Shown: positions 11,448 to 23,316 of the stretch, one piece after another
How the letters are laid out: each line of letters opens with the position of its first letter
How positions within the stretch are numbered: the stretch's first letter is position 1
Source: Semisulcospira habei
Taxonomy: Eukaryota; Mollusca; Gastropoda; Semisulcospiridae
Length of the DNA stretch: 64,000 nt
Assembly (NCBI GenBank): GCA_036245525.1
Contig: BTPG01000003.1
Coordinates: forward strand, 214,754,949-214,818,948
Reading direction: 5' to 3'
Position numbers and translations under genes: made by a program
Notes under the pieces: generated by a model
The model's input: only the letters and a program-made list of their open reading frames with translations
Told to the model about the DNA's origin: nothing
Databases searched by the model: none

Positions 11448-14215
11448 GTGAAATTAATCCCCAATATCGCCAAAGATAAATTCTACGAGAACCTTGCAAC
11501 TATCAGGAGCGTACCATGCAAGGAACAGATTGTTATCCTTGACGACTTTAATACCAGAGTTGGTGCAGACCACGACTCCTGGCGTTTCTGCCTCGACCAG
11601 TTTGGTGTGGGCAAGATGAACGAGAATGGGCAGCGGCTGCTTTAGATGTGCAACCTACCACGGCCCGTGCATCACCAACTCCTCCTTCAAAACCAAGACT
11701 CACCACAATGTCTCCTACAGGCCGGAGAAACGCGCGCTCCAAGCACTGGCACCAACTGGACCTGATCCTGGTCAGGCGCGCCAACTTGAAGAACGTTCTC
11801 CACACACGCTCCTACCATAGCGCGGACTGCGACACAAACCATTCTTTGGTGTCTGGCAAGATCAGGCTGCAACCGAAGAATTTCCATCGCACCAAGCAGC
11901 TAGGGAAACCTCGCATCAATGTCACCAAAATGTCCCAGCCCGACCTCGTGGAACAGTTTGCAGAGGCCTTCCAGAAGGAACGTGAAACCTCACAGCCCGG
12001 TGACTCTGACTCTGCCACAGAGAAGTGGGAAACCCTGCTGGACACCATGCACCGCACAGCCTTGGCCACCTTTGGGACGAGGACCTCGAAGACACAAGAC
12101 TGGTACGAGGCCAAGTCGACCGATATGTACCCCATCATCGTAACCAAGGGAACTGCCCATGCTGAGTACAAACGGTCACCCAGCAAAAAGAACCTGCAGG
12201 TTCTCAGAGGTGTCAGCAGCAAGGTCAAACAGACTGGGAGGCACTGCGCCAGCGAATACCGGACGGAGCTCAGTGAGAACATCCAGATTGCAGCTGTTAC
12301 ATATAACATCAGTGGACTGTACGACGGCATTAAGATGGCATTAGGACCAACCCAAAACAAGACGGCCCCTCTCAAATGCTCCACCAGGGAAGTTAATATG
12401 GAGAAAGGCCAGCAACTAGAGAGATGGGTGGAACACTATTCTGACCTCTACTCCAGACAGAACGTCGTGACCCCATCAGCACTTGGCGCCATCGAGTGCC
12501 TGCCTGTAATAGATGAGCTAGATACAGTGCCAACAATAGAAGAGCTCAGCAAAACCATTGACAACTTGGCTTCAAGCAAGACACTAGGCAACGATGTGAC
12601 CCCCCCCCCCCCCTCCCCTACCGAATTTGATCAATAACTGCAAGACCACCCTCCTTCCCCCCTTGCATAAGGTCATACTCCAGTGCTGGCAGGAAGGAGA
12701 GATACCACAAGACATGAAGGATGCCAAGATCATCATCCTCTACAAGAACAAAGGCGAGAGAAGCGACCATAACAACTACAGAGGTATCTCCCTTCTCAGC
12801 ATTTTCGGCAAAGTCTTTGCCCTGGTCATCTTGATCCGCTTGCAGAAGCTGGCAGAACGTGTCTATCCCGAATCACAGTGTGGCTTCTGAGCTGAGCGGT
12901 CAACGGTAGACATAGTCTTCTCCCTCCGTCAACTCCATGAGAAGTGCAGGGAACAACACATGCCTCTGTTTGTCGCTTTTATTGACCTCACCAAAGCCTT
13001 CGACCTGGTCAGTAGAGCCTGTTCAAAATCCTCTCAAAGATTGGATGCCCACCCAAACTGCAGAGTATGACAGAATCCTTCCACACCAACATTAAAGGGA
13101 CAGTGCAGTTCAACGGCAGCACATCCGAACCCTTTCACGTAAGCTGCGGAGTCAAACAAGGCTGTGTCCGGACCCAACTCTCTTTGGAATCCTCTTTGCT
13201 GTCTTGTACAAGCATGCCTTTGGTAATACAACAGGAGGACCTTGCCCGCCTCCAAGCCAAGAGAACTATACGCGAAGCTCTCATAAGGCAGTTTCGACCC
13301 ATACCAAGCAGGAACTGCAATCACTGATGGACCGATTCTCCTACGCTTGCAAGGGCTTCGGACTGACTATCAGTCTAAAGAAGACTAACGTCTTGTGACA
13401 AGACACAGAGACACCGCCATGCATTACCATTGACAACTACGAGTAGGTTCACCATCACCGATAATTTCTCTCTGGACACCGAGATCGACTAGAGGATCGG
13501 GAAGGTTGCTGCAACCCTTGCACGCCTCACAACTCGAGTGTGGACAAATCCAAAGATGATTGTGAAAACAAAGATGTCTATGTACAACGCATGCGTCATC
13601 AGCACGCTGCTGTAAGACAGTGAGACATGGACCACATATGCCAGATAGGAGAGAAGACTCCAAACCTCCCACCTGAGAAGCATCCGCCGTATCCTGGACA
13701 TATCTTGGCATATTTTGGCAAGATAGAGTGACCAACACCAAAGTCCTGTCCCGCGCTGGCCTTTCCAGTATGTACACCCTGATCAGACAACGCAGACTGC
13801 GCTGGCTCGGTCACGTTCATCGCATGGAGGATGGTTGTATCCCAAAGGACATCCTCTACGGAGAACTAGCAGTTGGGAGAAGAAACTCTGGCCCACAAGC
13901 TACGATGTTTAGATGTCTGCAAGAGAGACATGAGAGCAGTAGACATTGACACTGGGTCTTGGGAACGCCTTGCGGATGATCGTGCAAAGTGAAGAAGTAT
14001 CCTCCACCATCACCTCAAGTCAGGAGAATAGAATATGTCGAAAGCAGCAGCAGACTAGCGGGCACGCAGAAAGGAGCGAAACCACTCCATCAGACCAGCT
14101 ACCACGTACATTTTCTACCTTTGCAACAGGGACTGCCACTCCCGCATTGGCCTCTACAATCACAAAAGATGCTGCTTCAAATCCAGCTCAGCAGGCGATA
14201 AGATCAAAATAACTA
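11448..14215 (+). pseudogene. RTE-like LINE (EN-RT), heavily decayed
   Basis: Several plus-strand frames together follow one non-LTR retrotransposon protein. 11490-11830 carries the endonuclease (ILDDFNTRVGAD at about 11539, HSADCDTNHS near 11818). 11830-12600 is the linker. 12627-13030 contains RT fingers and palm (NNYRGISLLS near 12773, LFVAFIDLTKAFDLV near 12968, motif A). 13140 has GVKQGC (motif B). Around 13728-13980 is the typical C-terminal RRLRWLGHVHRM segment, and 14100-14210 encodes a Cys/His motif ending the protein. At least five frameshifts or stops and a poly(C) run (12601-12613) show it is dead. The YADD box region appears deleted. Confidence 0.85.
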
Positions 14216-14595
14216 GGATGCATCATCTATGGTCGATTCAGACCGACATAGGCCCACATAATGCCAAAAAAACGTGAAAATATTGTTTTTTTTTCAAAAC
14301 ATATTTAATTATCACTCAAAACGTTCTAGAGGCACAATGCTGGTTAACAAACTCATTCAATATCTCCCTTTTATCTAGCTATATGCAAAATATCTAGTGA
14401 ATATATATAGAACAATACGGACTCCAGTGTCGATCAACCGTTTTTGTTTGTGAAACGGCGATTTTCTCGATAATGAGTATCTTAATTAAAAAAAAATCGA
14501 AAAAAAAAAAGACGCCGTGATAATTGTTTTATGGACAATATACTACAATTTCAGGCTTGTCCGTCCTGAAAAGCGGGCTCTATTCGCTGTCACAT

Positions 14596-14598
<3 letters not shown>
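14216..14598. other. Right terminal region of the TIR element
   Basis: After the LINE 3' end come about 200 AT-rich bases without recognisable content, then the right terminal inverted repeat (14414-14598), which pairs with 9917-10083. Confidence 0.6.
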
Positions 14599-14639
<41 letters not shown>

Positions 14640-14672
14640 ACGCACACGCACGCACGCACGCACGTACGCACG

Positions 14673-14709
<37 letters not shown>

Positions 14710-14720
14710 GCACGCACGCT
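14599..14720. repeat. (CA)n microsatellite with CGCA interruptions
   Basis: Alternating CACA and CGCA units over about 120 bases. Confidence 0.95.
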
Positions 14721-14778
14721 TGGCGCCATAACGACGTTCTGTAGCAAGGTTTCAGCAATTAGACGTGACGTCATTTTT

Positions 14779-15800
14779 ATGAATGAATGAATGAATGAAT
14801 GAATGAATCAACTTTATTGTTCCAAATACATGTTGCCACGTACAGGAAAATTTGTTTCTCCACCACCCCACCCGGGTCTGCCCTGGGGGACTTGGGTGGG
14901 GTTAGGTATTTTTTAGTTCCCAGGGTCACCCTGGTCAGCCCCACAGGGTGGGTTTGTCTCTCTATTCTGGGGCATGTGTTTCTGTCTACCCTTTGTCCAT
15001 TCACCTGTATTTGCCTTTTTAAAACTCTCCCTACTGTCTGCACTGCCTGTAGCTCTTGATATTGGACGTGTGTTGCTAAATGGTCTTAGTTTTATTTAGG
15101 CCCATGTGTTAGGTTTATTTAATGTATTTGACCGGCTGGCGACATACATTCAATGTTCTGTTTATTTTTTTATTTTTTTTTTTTTTCACAAGCAGTGCAG
15201 GCACTTCCTGAGAAAGCCTTGTTGCTGTCGGGACGTTAAGCAATGTACAATCAATCAATCAATTGTTTCTCCACCTCAGGTGCAACTCGCAATCACCCGA
15301 ACTCACACAACATTTACAACAACAAATGGACAATGGCTCGGGACGGGTAAAGCCCGTGGCCAAGGCGTCTCATGGCCGGCGCCAGCGGCCCCAACCCGAC
15401 CTGAACCTCCCTAAAACAAAGCAAACTAAGGACAGCCCTATCATAGTATTTCTTAAACACGTAATATAATGTTTTTAAACTTTCTGCTTGGCTGATACTA
15501 GTTACACAAATGAGAGATACGCATCAACAAAACAAAAAGACGAATTATACTTTCACAGTTGCTACCTGGGGGCCCGTCGCTATAAGAACAGCGCCGGCTA
15601 TTCAGTAGACAGTCGCTCCGGCATAAACAGTCACCACTATAACCTAACTAATATATAACTTCACACCTACTTATTTTTAAGCAATAATAGTAAAACTACA
15701 ACATTAACGTAAAAGCGGCAGTCCAAAATTGTTTCTACAGCACAGTACACACAAGCACACGCTGTTAAGTCAGTGTTGTAAGAAACACAGTCACTGTGTC
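14779..15800 (-). mobile_element. LINE 3' end, minus strand, split by a SINE
   Basis: A (ATGA)n run (14779-14808) followed by CAACTTTATTG is the reverse complement of a LINE 3' end with polyadenylation signal and short tandem tail. The 3' UTR resumes at 15276 after a SINE insertion and is shared with 45090-45712, where the same blocks recur (for example CTGACCTGAACCTCCCT, TCGCTCCGGCATAAACAGTC). No coding part of this LINE is recognised. Confidence 0.65.
14865..15262 (+). mobile_element. SINE copy S1
   Basis: About 398 bp element from CCCGGGTCTGCCCTGGGGGA to the 3' end GGGACGTTAAGCAATGTACA plus (AATC)n. It is flanked by a 13 bp direct repeat, TTGTTTCTCCACC (14852-14864 and 15263-15275), a retrotransposition target duplication. 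Three further copies in this window share both ends. I do not see a clear tRNA-like pol III promoter at the 5' end, so the head type is unresolved. Confidence 0.85.
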
Positions 15801-16085
15801 CGTCATCACGTCTCTCGCCTGGAATGTTGGGGCCCGAAGCCTGCTGGCACTCGCCTCGGCAGTGATGTTGAGCGTGGCGTGGGAACAGCCACTCCCGAGA
15901 TGCCTGAAGGGGGAGAAAAGCACGTTGTTTTCTTGCCACAGCATAATGCGCGCTGTTCTTCTGGCACTAACAAAAATCAGCCGGCGTGTATAAACTAGCA
16001 TTGCACTGACGGCGAAAGAAACTACTGAAAATCCAATTAACAGCAACAGCACAACAAGTTCCCAAATGTCATCCAAAAGAAACAC
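15765..16085 (-). CDS. Unrecognised ORF with one hydrophobic segment
   Basis: A 106-codon minus-strand ORF with one strongly hydrophobic stretch of about 24 residues near the N-terminus followed by basic residues. Its 3' end lies just upstream, on the same strand, of the LINE 3' UTR fragment, so it could be a chance ORF in LINE sequence. No family is recognised. Confidence 0.15.
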   Translation of the reverse strand: MFLLDDIWELVVLLLLIGFSVVSFAVSAMLVYTRRLIFVSARRTARIMLWQENNVLFSPFRHLGSGCSHATLNITAEASASRLRAPTFQARDVMTDTVTVFLTTLT

Positions 16086-16302
16086 CAGTCATGATGTAGC
16101 ATTGCAGGAACCGCCATCATATATCACTACGAAGGCCCAATGACTGCTAGACTGTGGGTGGCGACCATTTCTACCGGAGCGGGCGGCCTGGCGAGGTGTT
16201 GTCGCCATCTTGTAATATCCTGTTACTTCTTTGCCAGAATTTCTGCACCTCACGACAAAAACGTCATGTGCATGCTCCGGCATGCGCTTCGACCCAGCCC
16301 TA

Positions 16303-16384
<82 letters not shown>

Positions 16385-16385
16385 G

Positions 16386-16449
<64 letters not shown>
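16303..16449. repeat. (CA)n microsatellite
   Basis: About 70 CA dinucleotides with a short CGCA interruption near 16380. Confidence 0.97.
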
Positions 16450-16452
<3 letters not shown>

Positions 16453-16904
16453 CGCTGTATATGACTTTTTCAAATTTGTACGAAAATTTAGACGACAGAA
16501 AGTCTGAAAACCACTTTGTTCAAAATTTGTTGGAAACATTTTTATGAGTCCATAAACATAGCAGAGCAGCATTTACAACCGAAATATTCAACCTTAATTA
16601 CTTGTAGTTTGGGAAATAAAAAAATAAACAAAAGGAAGTTCTGTGAAATATGTCAGTCGTGTTACGTATTTTAAACATGATTTCCCCAAAGAAACAAAAA
16701 ACATACCTTGTTTGAAGTACTTGCAGTGCAACTAATATATATGACATTTACAAATGCCAAAACAAACATTAACATTTGAAGTAGAGCAAATATAATATTT
16801 AGTCGAATAATGGGTATTATGTAAAATAAATTATATTTGGAAAACATCAAATAGGGTAAAAACATAAAGGTGTGACCAGCTGTTCTGCAGCATTGTTGGG
16901 CTCA
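16450..16904. other. AT-rich sequence, nothing recognised
   Basis: No ORF of note, repeat match within the window, or RNA gene was seen here. Confidence 0.4.
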
Positions 16905-18400
16905 CGTACGAGGCAAAAGTGAGTATGTTTTGGGCCTTTGGTCGTCCGTCCATCGTCCGTCGTCTGTCTTTTGTCCGCCGTCATCCGTCGTCCTTGGTAA
17001 ACTTTAATGTTGGTATTTTCTTAGAGACTATTCAAGACATATTCTTCAAACTTGGCTCAAGGATACTTTGTAGTAAGACCTTTCTAAACATACCAATTCA
17101 AGTGACCGCTTACAAAGGTCAAGGAGCACAGGTTATCAGGAAATAGATAAAAATAGCTATATTTTGACATAATTTATTTTTTTCTCAAATGCTAGTCACA
17201 ACTTTAAACCCAAACTTTGTACAAAGATACCTGATAGTAAGACCTTTCAACACGTACTATTTTGATTGATCGCTCAGAAAGGTCAAGAAATAGGTGAAAC
17301 ATAGCCATATTTTGAGTGACTGTACATTGCTTAACGTCCCGACAGCAACAAGACTCTCTCAGGACGTGCCTGCACTGCTTGTGAAAAAAAAAAAAAAAAA
17401 CTCAACTAAACAGAAAATAAATGTATGTCGCCAGCCGGTCAAATACGTTAAATAAGCCTACGACATGGGGCCTAAAAAAAACCTAAGACCATTTAGCAAC
17501 ACACATCCAGTATCAAGAGATACAGGCAGCGCAGAGAGTAGGAAGAGTTTAACAAAGGAAAATACAGATGAATGGCCCAAGGGTAGACAGAAACACATGC
17601 CCCAGAATAGAGGGGAAAACGCACCCTGTGGGGTTGACCAAGGTGACCCTGGGAATTAAAAAGTAGTTAACCCCACCCAAGTCTCCCAGGGCAGACCCGG
17701 GTAGGGGGTTGGGGGGGGGGGGGGCATTTTTTGACAAAAGATTTTTTTCTCAAATACTATTCACAACTTCAAACCCACACATGCTACAGAGATACCTGAT
17801 GGTAAGACCTATCTATGCATACTAATTTGGATGACCCCTCAAAAAGGTCAAGGGTCACAAGGGCTCAAGAAGTAGGTCCGAAATAGATATATTTTGACAA
17901 AAGATGTTTTTTTCTCAAATACTATTTACAACTTTTAACCCAAACTTACTACAGAGATACCTGATGGAAAGACCTTTCTATGCACACTAATTTGGTTAAT
18001 CCCTCAGAAAGGTCACGAGAGCTCAGGAAATAGGTCTAAAATAGCCATATTTTGACAAAAGCTGTTTTTTCTCAAATACTATTCACAACTTCAAACCCAA
18101 ATTTGGTACAGAGATACCTGATGTTAAGCCCTATCTGTGCATACTAATTTGGATGACCCTTTGAAAGGTCAAGGGTCACAAGAGGCAGGCAAATGTGTGT
18201 AAAAAGCTGATTTTTGATACAATTGTAGCTATTCCCAAACGTTTGCAAATGTTTCAACCAAATTTGGTTAAAAATAGCTCATAATAAGACATTCTTATGC
18301 ATACTAATTTAGTCGACACATCACAAAAGTCAAGGGTCACGGTGGGTTGCCAGATGTGTGAGAAATGCTTACAGTTTCAGAAAACATGGATTTAGCTGCT
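16905..18400 (+). repeat. ~158 bp-period tandem repeat array, block 1
   Basis: Diverged tandem units share TTTTGACAAAAG, TTTCTCAAATACTATTCACA, GAGATACCTGATG and AAAGGTCAAGGGTCAC. The TTTTGACA marker recurs at about 17161, 17303, 17729, 17890, 18047 and 18205, i.e. roughly 142-160 bp apart once the inserted SINE is removed. The start at 16910 carries a pyrimidine-rich CGTCCGTC leader that also begins the copies at about 18990 and 52640. Confidence 0.75.
17317..17724 (-). mobile_element. SINE copy S2 (minus strand)
   Basis: Reverse-orientation copy of the SINE at 14865. The 3' end GTACATTGCTTAACGTCCC is at 17322 and the CCCGGGT-containing 5' part is near 17696-17702. It interrupts the ~158 bp repeat array. 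A probable target duplication is CATATTTTGA (17306-17315) against CATTTTTTGA (17725-17734), one mismatch in 10. Confidence 0.8.
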
Positions 18401-18444
18401 GCAGAAGCCAACCCTTGTCACAAAGATCCCACATGAAAATCGGT

Positions 18445-18520
18445 CATACACGTGCGCCTTAATGGCATGGTCTTTCTTGTTCACGTGCGCCTTAATGTCA
18501 TGGTCTTTCTTGTTGTGGTG
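18445..18520. repeat. 34 bp direct repeat, two copies
   Basis: Two adjacent units beginning CACGTGCGCCTTAATG and ending TTTCTTGTT differ at a single position. This points to a recent slippage or duplication. Confidence 0.85.
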
Positions 18521-18989
18521 AACTGATGTTAGACGATTCAAAACTTCGAACTATGCTGGGAATATATTGTATTTACTCTGAATAAAAGTAAGATTTGTCC
18601 GTAAGACGACCGTCAGTGTGGTAACACCACTGACAGTCATCTTGACAGTCGCATTGCGATTTAAATCTGTTTCAATACATCACAATAAATATACAGAATA
18701 TCTTGTTGTTTCGCAGCTTGCAAGCTGTTCAGTTTAATTTACATCGTCTTTATGTGAAGCATGCAACGTGACCATTCGAAACCACAGAATGAGCATATCC
18801 ACATCTCTTCCTGTCTTTGGTAACAGGACTAAAAATCAGCGGTTAGTCGTATTACCATAGTTACGTACGGCTAAAAAACAAGCAAGATTTGTAAATCCAA
18901 CCGTATTTCTTCTTCTTCGTCGTCTTTTTTTTTGTGGGAATATTTTGCCAGGACTCAATTGGTCCACCATGCACTTCTTTGCTTTCGTT
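18521..18989. other. Unannotated spacer between repeat blocks
   Basis: AT-rich sequence without a recognisable gene. It contains a run of CTT/GTC-rich bases near 18905-18930. Confidence 0.4.
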
Positions 18990-19560
18990 CGACAGCAAAA
19001 GTAAGTCTATGACATGGGCCAGTGGTCGTCTGTCCGTCGTCCGTCGTAAGCTTTAACGATAGTGTTTTCCAATCAAGCCACAGACTTCAAACTTGGCCTT
19101 TGGATAGCTCATTTTGACCAAAAACAAAAAGTTTTTTTCTCAAATACTTTTTTCAGCTTCCGTCCCAAACCCCGTACAGACAAACCTGATGGTAGGACCC
19201 GTGTATGCATGCTGATTTCCATGACCCCTTGGAAAGGTCAAGGTAACGAGAGATTTGCAAATGATGTGAAAAATGTCTATTTTTTAGAATTTATTTTAAC
19301 GATTGTGAGCATTTTTGCAAACATGTTTAACCATATTTGGCAAAAAGGTAGATAGTGATAACAACTTTCTATGTATTCTAATTTGGTTAACTGATTTTAA
19401 AGGTCAAGGGTAATGGGAGTTTGTCAAGAGTGTGAACAAAGTTGTTATTTTCCGCAAATTCAAAAGCCAACCCTGTATTGAACACTTGAACACTTGCTTA
19501 TTTCATTGATCTGCCGGAAAGGTTAAGATCACAAGTCTAAAATGTGGATCGGCCATGCCG
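18990..19560 (+). repeat. ~158 bp-period repeat, block 2
   Basis: A second dispersed copy of the repeat at 16905, starting with GGGCCAGTGGTCGTC and including TTTTCTCAAATAC, CTGATGGTAGGACC and GAAAGGTCAAGG. It is more diverged and holds about two and a half units. Confidence 0.65.
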
Positions 19561-19576
19561 TGAGCCTTAAGGACTT

Positions 19577-19870
19577 TCATGTGTAATTCTTTAAGAGCCC
19601 CTTGACTAATTCGCAAATTGCAGGATCCAGAGTAAACTGGCTTGAGGAGCCAGGCTTCATTTCCGGAAGTGAGATCAGTGCACGAATTTTCTCGTGTTCA
19701 TACAAGCACCTTATGTCTCGTTTTGGGGAAAAAAGAAAGTTCCTGTCCTTTCCCACTGCGTGCGAAAGTAACTTTTCCTCCATTATTTTGGTTGCCTGGT
19801 GCGGTATTTTATACACAACATTATTGGGAATCCAGTTATATATGTCATATTGCTTTTTGTCGACGTCCAC
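19577..19870 (-). CDS. Unrecognised ORF, 97 residues
   Basis: Minus-strand ORF with a normal amino-acid composition: mixed charged and hydrophobic residues, Trp/Pro near the N-terminus, a Lys/Arg-rich middle and a Leu-rich C-terminus ending LLKNYT. It has no signal peptide or membrane segment. It could be an exon or a transposon remnant. No family recognised. Confidence 0.25.
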   Translation of the reverse strand: MDVDKKQYDIYNWIPNNVVYKIPHQATKIMEEKLLSHAVGKDRNFLFSPKRDIRCLYEHEKIRALISLPEMKPGSSSQFTLDPAICELVKGLLKNYT

Positions 19871-20944
19871 ATAATATCATATTGACTACTTATATAGATC
19901 TTATTCTAAAGTAAGCTTTAAGCTCTTTACAAATACAGAGTGGGGATGGAGGGGGTCATAAAGCCAGAAAAACAAAGGACAATACACACGCACACACAGA
20001 CACACAAAACACACACATGTACATAATCACGAAGAACTAAGCTGCAGTGGGATATCGATCAGATGGGTCTTAAGCACAAATTTGAATGTCTGATGTCTAT
20101 GGGTAGAGAGTTTCAGACAAAAGGTCCAACGTACGCGAAACAACGGTCATCTCTGGGTTTTTTATTTGCAGAGTGGGAATATGAGAAGGCACGTGTCACT
20201 ACTTGAACTTAGGGAGCGGGGTGGAGTGTTTAGTTTGAGTGTATAGGTACTAATGTCTGTTATTGTCATTACTTCCCTCTCATATAATACGTCAATTATT
20301 TATTATTTTCAAGGGAGTCAGAATACGTGTCAAAGCTGTATATGACAGATCCTCATGTATGATCCGTGCTCTTGCTTCTGCTGGCCTCTTATCGTGGCCG
20401 AACGCATTGAAACTGCCACATGCAGGCAGGCAGTTTCCATATGCTTCTACTGACAAAGAGCCTGTCACATCTGTAACAGGAATGCTTAACGGGTATATTG
20501 TTCAGCTTTATACTCAACAGACAGATTGTCCTGTTCAATGTATCCAGGAACACTAGTAATGCCGCCTTCAAGATAATTATTCCTACACATTGGCAGTCTG
20601 CAAGACATCGCAATTGTCTAAAATCTGCTGTTTCCTTGTAATGTGAAGCTACTAAACGCCCAATCTATTTTTTTTTTTAATTTTGATTCCTTAGGGCTGA
20701 CTACTGTTTTGTCTTTCACGTCGTTATCTTTTATCTTCTGTTTGCATCCTTCAAGTGCTAAAATGAAATCACGCAGGTTGTCAAGGGACCAAAATTATGT
20801 TCAGAATTATGTGGAAGATAAAGAAGTAAGTGCAACCAAACGAGTTGATAGCGAAATCATTAATGAGGAAAATGTATATCGCGACTGCGAGTAAGTCATG
20901 GGGAGTGGAGACGGGGAGCGGTCGTACCTGCACGCACGCCACCT
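19871..20944. other. No recognisable gene
   Basis: A motif at about 19900-19935 (CTAAAGTAAGCTTTAAGCTC followed by TTTACAAATAC) resembles the start of a commonly dispersed element, but no second copy is in the window. The rest is unassigned. Confidence 0.3.
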
Positions 20945-21145
20945 AACCTAACTAGCGGGGAAAGTTGGTTAGCACTTTATGCTGATACTGACGAGGAAGT
21001 GAGTACGTGCGGAAATGAAGGTACCTAGATAAATTATCGGGGAAAGTGGGTCAATGGTGACTCTCTAATGAGGAAGTGCGTACGTGCGGAATTGAAGGGA
21101 CCTGACCTATTTAGCGGGGGAAAGGGGGTCATTACGGTTCCCGCC
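20945..21145 (+). repeat. ~100 bp tandem duplication
   Basis: Two to three diverged units share GCGGGGAAAG, GAGGAAGTG and GTACGTGCGGAA, at about 20955, 21035 and 21115. Confidence 0.6.
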
Positions 21146-21668
21146 TGATTCTGTAATAAAAGACTATACTTATTAGTCTGAGGAAAATTCCAGAATTCGG
21201 AAATAAATACTCCGTTCACAAAACAGATTAATGTTGTGATATGGGTGTTAGGTTGAATTGGATGCATGGATCGGATGTGAATTGCATGTTTAGTATATTT
21301 TATGTAGTTATTGGAGTTAGTTGATGTAGAAATCTGAATGAATATTCATGACATCGCGTAAGAATACAGAACAAGGAAAGGGGAGAGACTTGTGTATATA
21401 TACGGAGCAGAGCGTAAGAACACTTTGAGACTTGGCGCTGAGCGACCGAGAATAAAGACAAGGTCTCAGGGAAGAGAAGGGAGAATGGGAATGATGGAAA
21501 GTATTGTAAACTTGTGTCCTCGAACATAACTGGTTCAATACGGAAGATGATCACACCCAAGAAGAAGAGATGGAAACCAGGTGGACTATAATAATGTAGC
21601 CAAGGCAGAGAAAATCGTTTCCCACTGCAGATTCATTGGAATGGTATTTAGCCCAAGAGTAGTATGTG
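21146..21668 (+). other. Possible LTR-like sequence
   Basis: Contains a TATA-like stretch (TGTATATATACGGAG near 21391) followed about 60 bases later by AATAAAG (near 21450), an arrangement seen in LTR U3/R regions. No terminal repeat or primer-binding site was found to confirm it. Confidence 0.25.
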
Positions 21669-22212
21669 ATCAGTACATAGTGCAGCAGTGACAATCGTGA
21701 ACGTGCCTAAGTGACACAGAGAATATTATAAGATCACCGTTGTCAGAGGGTCGACAGACGTAGTGCCGACGAGGACCAGATAGCGGGTCGACAGACGTAG
21801 TGCCGACGAGGACCAGATAGCCACATTAGTAGTGTATAGAAAACCTGGCCAGGTAAGGTGACTTTATTGTTTCTGTGCACAGAAATAGAGAAAACAGTAG
21901 AGTGAGGATGAAGAAAGTGTAATAACAAGAGACTTTAGACAGTAGTTAAGTGTGACACGTTTAATGCTTATATGTAAATAATTAACATAGTTAGTATTTC
22001 AGTAACCGAGTTCTTAGTGAATCAGTTGTATGTATGCATGTGTGGGAAGCGCATGCGAGACGGCCATCTCCAGAGTGAGAGAAATGTGATGAAGGAGATG
22101 TTTATAGCAACAATGATGAGAGTATGCACGTGTGAGTGGAGATTCCCCTGTTAACAAAATTATATAACCTACACCCACATCTCAAACAAACATCATCTTT
22201 CCGCCAGTCCGT
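21669..22212 (+). mobile_element. Repeat R1, copy 1
   Basis: About 545 bp shared with 50003-50615. It begins TGTGATCAGTACATAG and ends TTTCCGCCA, so it has TG...CA ends like a solo LTR, but no target duplication is seen. It contains two tandem copies of a 37 bp unit (about 21746-21820) including GTCGACAGACGTAGTGCCGA; the other R1 copy has four. Confidence 0.65.
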
Positions 22213-22567
22213 AACAAAGCTGGCGAACCTGCCAGGATTTGTCCCAAAATATAGTCTCAGACAGGAAAGCGAAGTTAGCGCTAGATGTCTTAGTCGCAAT
22301 GGAGGTCTTGACCATGAAGCACACGCCTGAGAGCCGTCTTTCTGATGCAGGCCTGCCTGACCAGTAGAGGGTGTAGCCAGCGCCAACTTCTTGGAGGCTG
22401 CCTTTGTCCGGGAGGCGTACTTCGCTGAGCGCGGCGATGTCGATGTTTAACCTCCGCAATTCATGGGCAATGAGGGCGGAGCGACGTTCAGGGCGTCCGC
22501 TGTCTGCTGTGTTGTGCATGGTTCGGATGTTCCAGCATGCTACGTTGAGTCCGGTTGTGGTCGTCAT
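22193..22567 (-). pseudogene. RTE-like LINE, N-terminal endonuclease fragment
   Basis: Minus-strand ORF of 124 residues from ATG at 22567. It matches the start of an APE endonuclease: NVACWNIRTM at the N-terminus, then DIAALSEVRL (catalytic Glu in SEVR) and SGVCFMVKT. It would be the 5' part of the type of LINE at 11448 and 29813. It is cut off at about 22212 where R1 begins. Confidence 0.8.
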
Positions 22568-23150
22568 GAGAGTGGATCCGTTTTTCTTTCTTGTTTTCTG
22601 ACCGCAGGAGAAGATGCCCGTTGACCGCGGCTAGCCAACTGGAGTTGCGAGGGGACGAGGTTTGGTTAGGCCACCTTTTCTAGGCCCCTCTCCGTGTGGA
22701 GCAAGCAGTGCTGTCCCTAGAGAAGGCTGCTTGGTCGTTCAGGGTGTGCCGAGTGACGTCATCCCCAGGTCAATCAGGCGACCAATATCCTGAACCGCCT
22801 GCATGCAGGTTTGAGACTGCGGCTTCCAGTGACATCTTTTACCTGCCGTTTCGTCCCTCGCCCTTCGCTACAGGACTTGGAATGGTCGGTGTCATGGTCC
22901 GTGGACGTTTCCTAAAGCCTGCGCGGTGGAGCTTTTTGGCGCAGCACTGGCCCCACCCTTTAAACCCTTGGTTCGTCTGCCATGGCCTAGCAAGCTGGGA
23001 CGGTGGCATCAAGGTCTTCGGGTCGTAGATTTTATATCAGACTGTCCTTGTCCTAGTCTCAGGCTCAAAACCCTTCACCGTAGACACGGGGGCTTTGATG
23101 TCAGGGTTTTCTTCCCTTAGCCTTTCCGCAGCCAAGCGGCCAGACCTGCA
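22568..23150 (-). other. Probable LINE 5' UTR
   Basis: GC-richer sequence upstream, on the minus strand, of the endonuclease start at 22567. The translations are not protein-like. The assignment rests on position only. Confidence 0.4.
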
Positions 23151-23316
23151 AGGCAGCAGGACAATGATTAATTTTCGAGGTTCTCTTCTCTAGATCCGCC
23201 GTGTTTAGCCTTGGGGCTCGTGCTGCCAAGTTTTTGGGGTCACTTCGGAGAGGATGTGGCCAGGGACCACGCACGGGCGGTCTTGGGATAGAGGGATGCT
23301 ATGCTAGCCCGGAGGG

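Larger units (their letters stand above)
9917..14598. mobile_element. Element with ~170 bp terminal inverted repeats (4.7 kb)
   Basis: The sequence at 9917-10083 is matched in reverse complement by 14414-14598: both arms carry GACGGACAAG, ATTGTCCATAAAA, AAGATRCTCATT and CACTGGAGTCCGTA in the same order. The arms enclose an internal inverted duplication (10077-11190) and a decayed RTE-like LINE (11448-14215). Both outer edges touch microsatellites, (GA)n on the left and (CA)n on the right, so a target duplication cannot be read. No transposase is visible, so this looks like a non-autonomous element or a foldback element that has received a LINE. Confidence 0.6.

Noticed and set aside
21669..22212. 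R1 as a proven solo LTR
   Set aside because: TG...CA ends are suggestive, but neither copy has a flanking duplication and no internal region was found.
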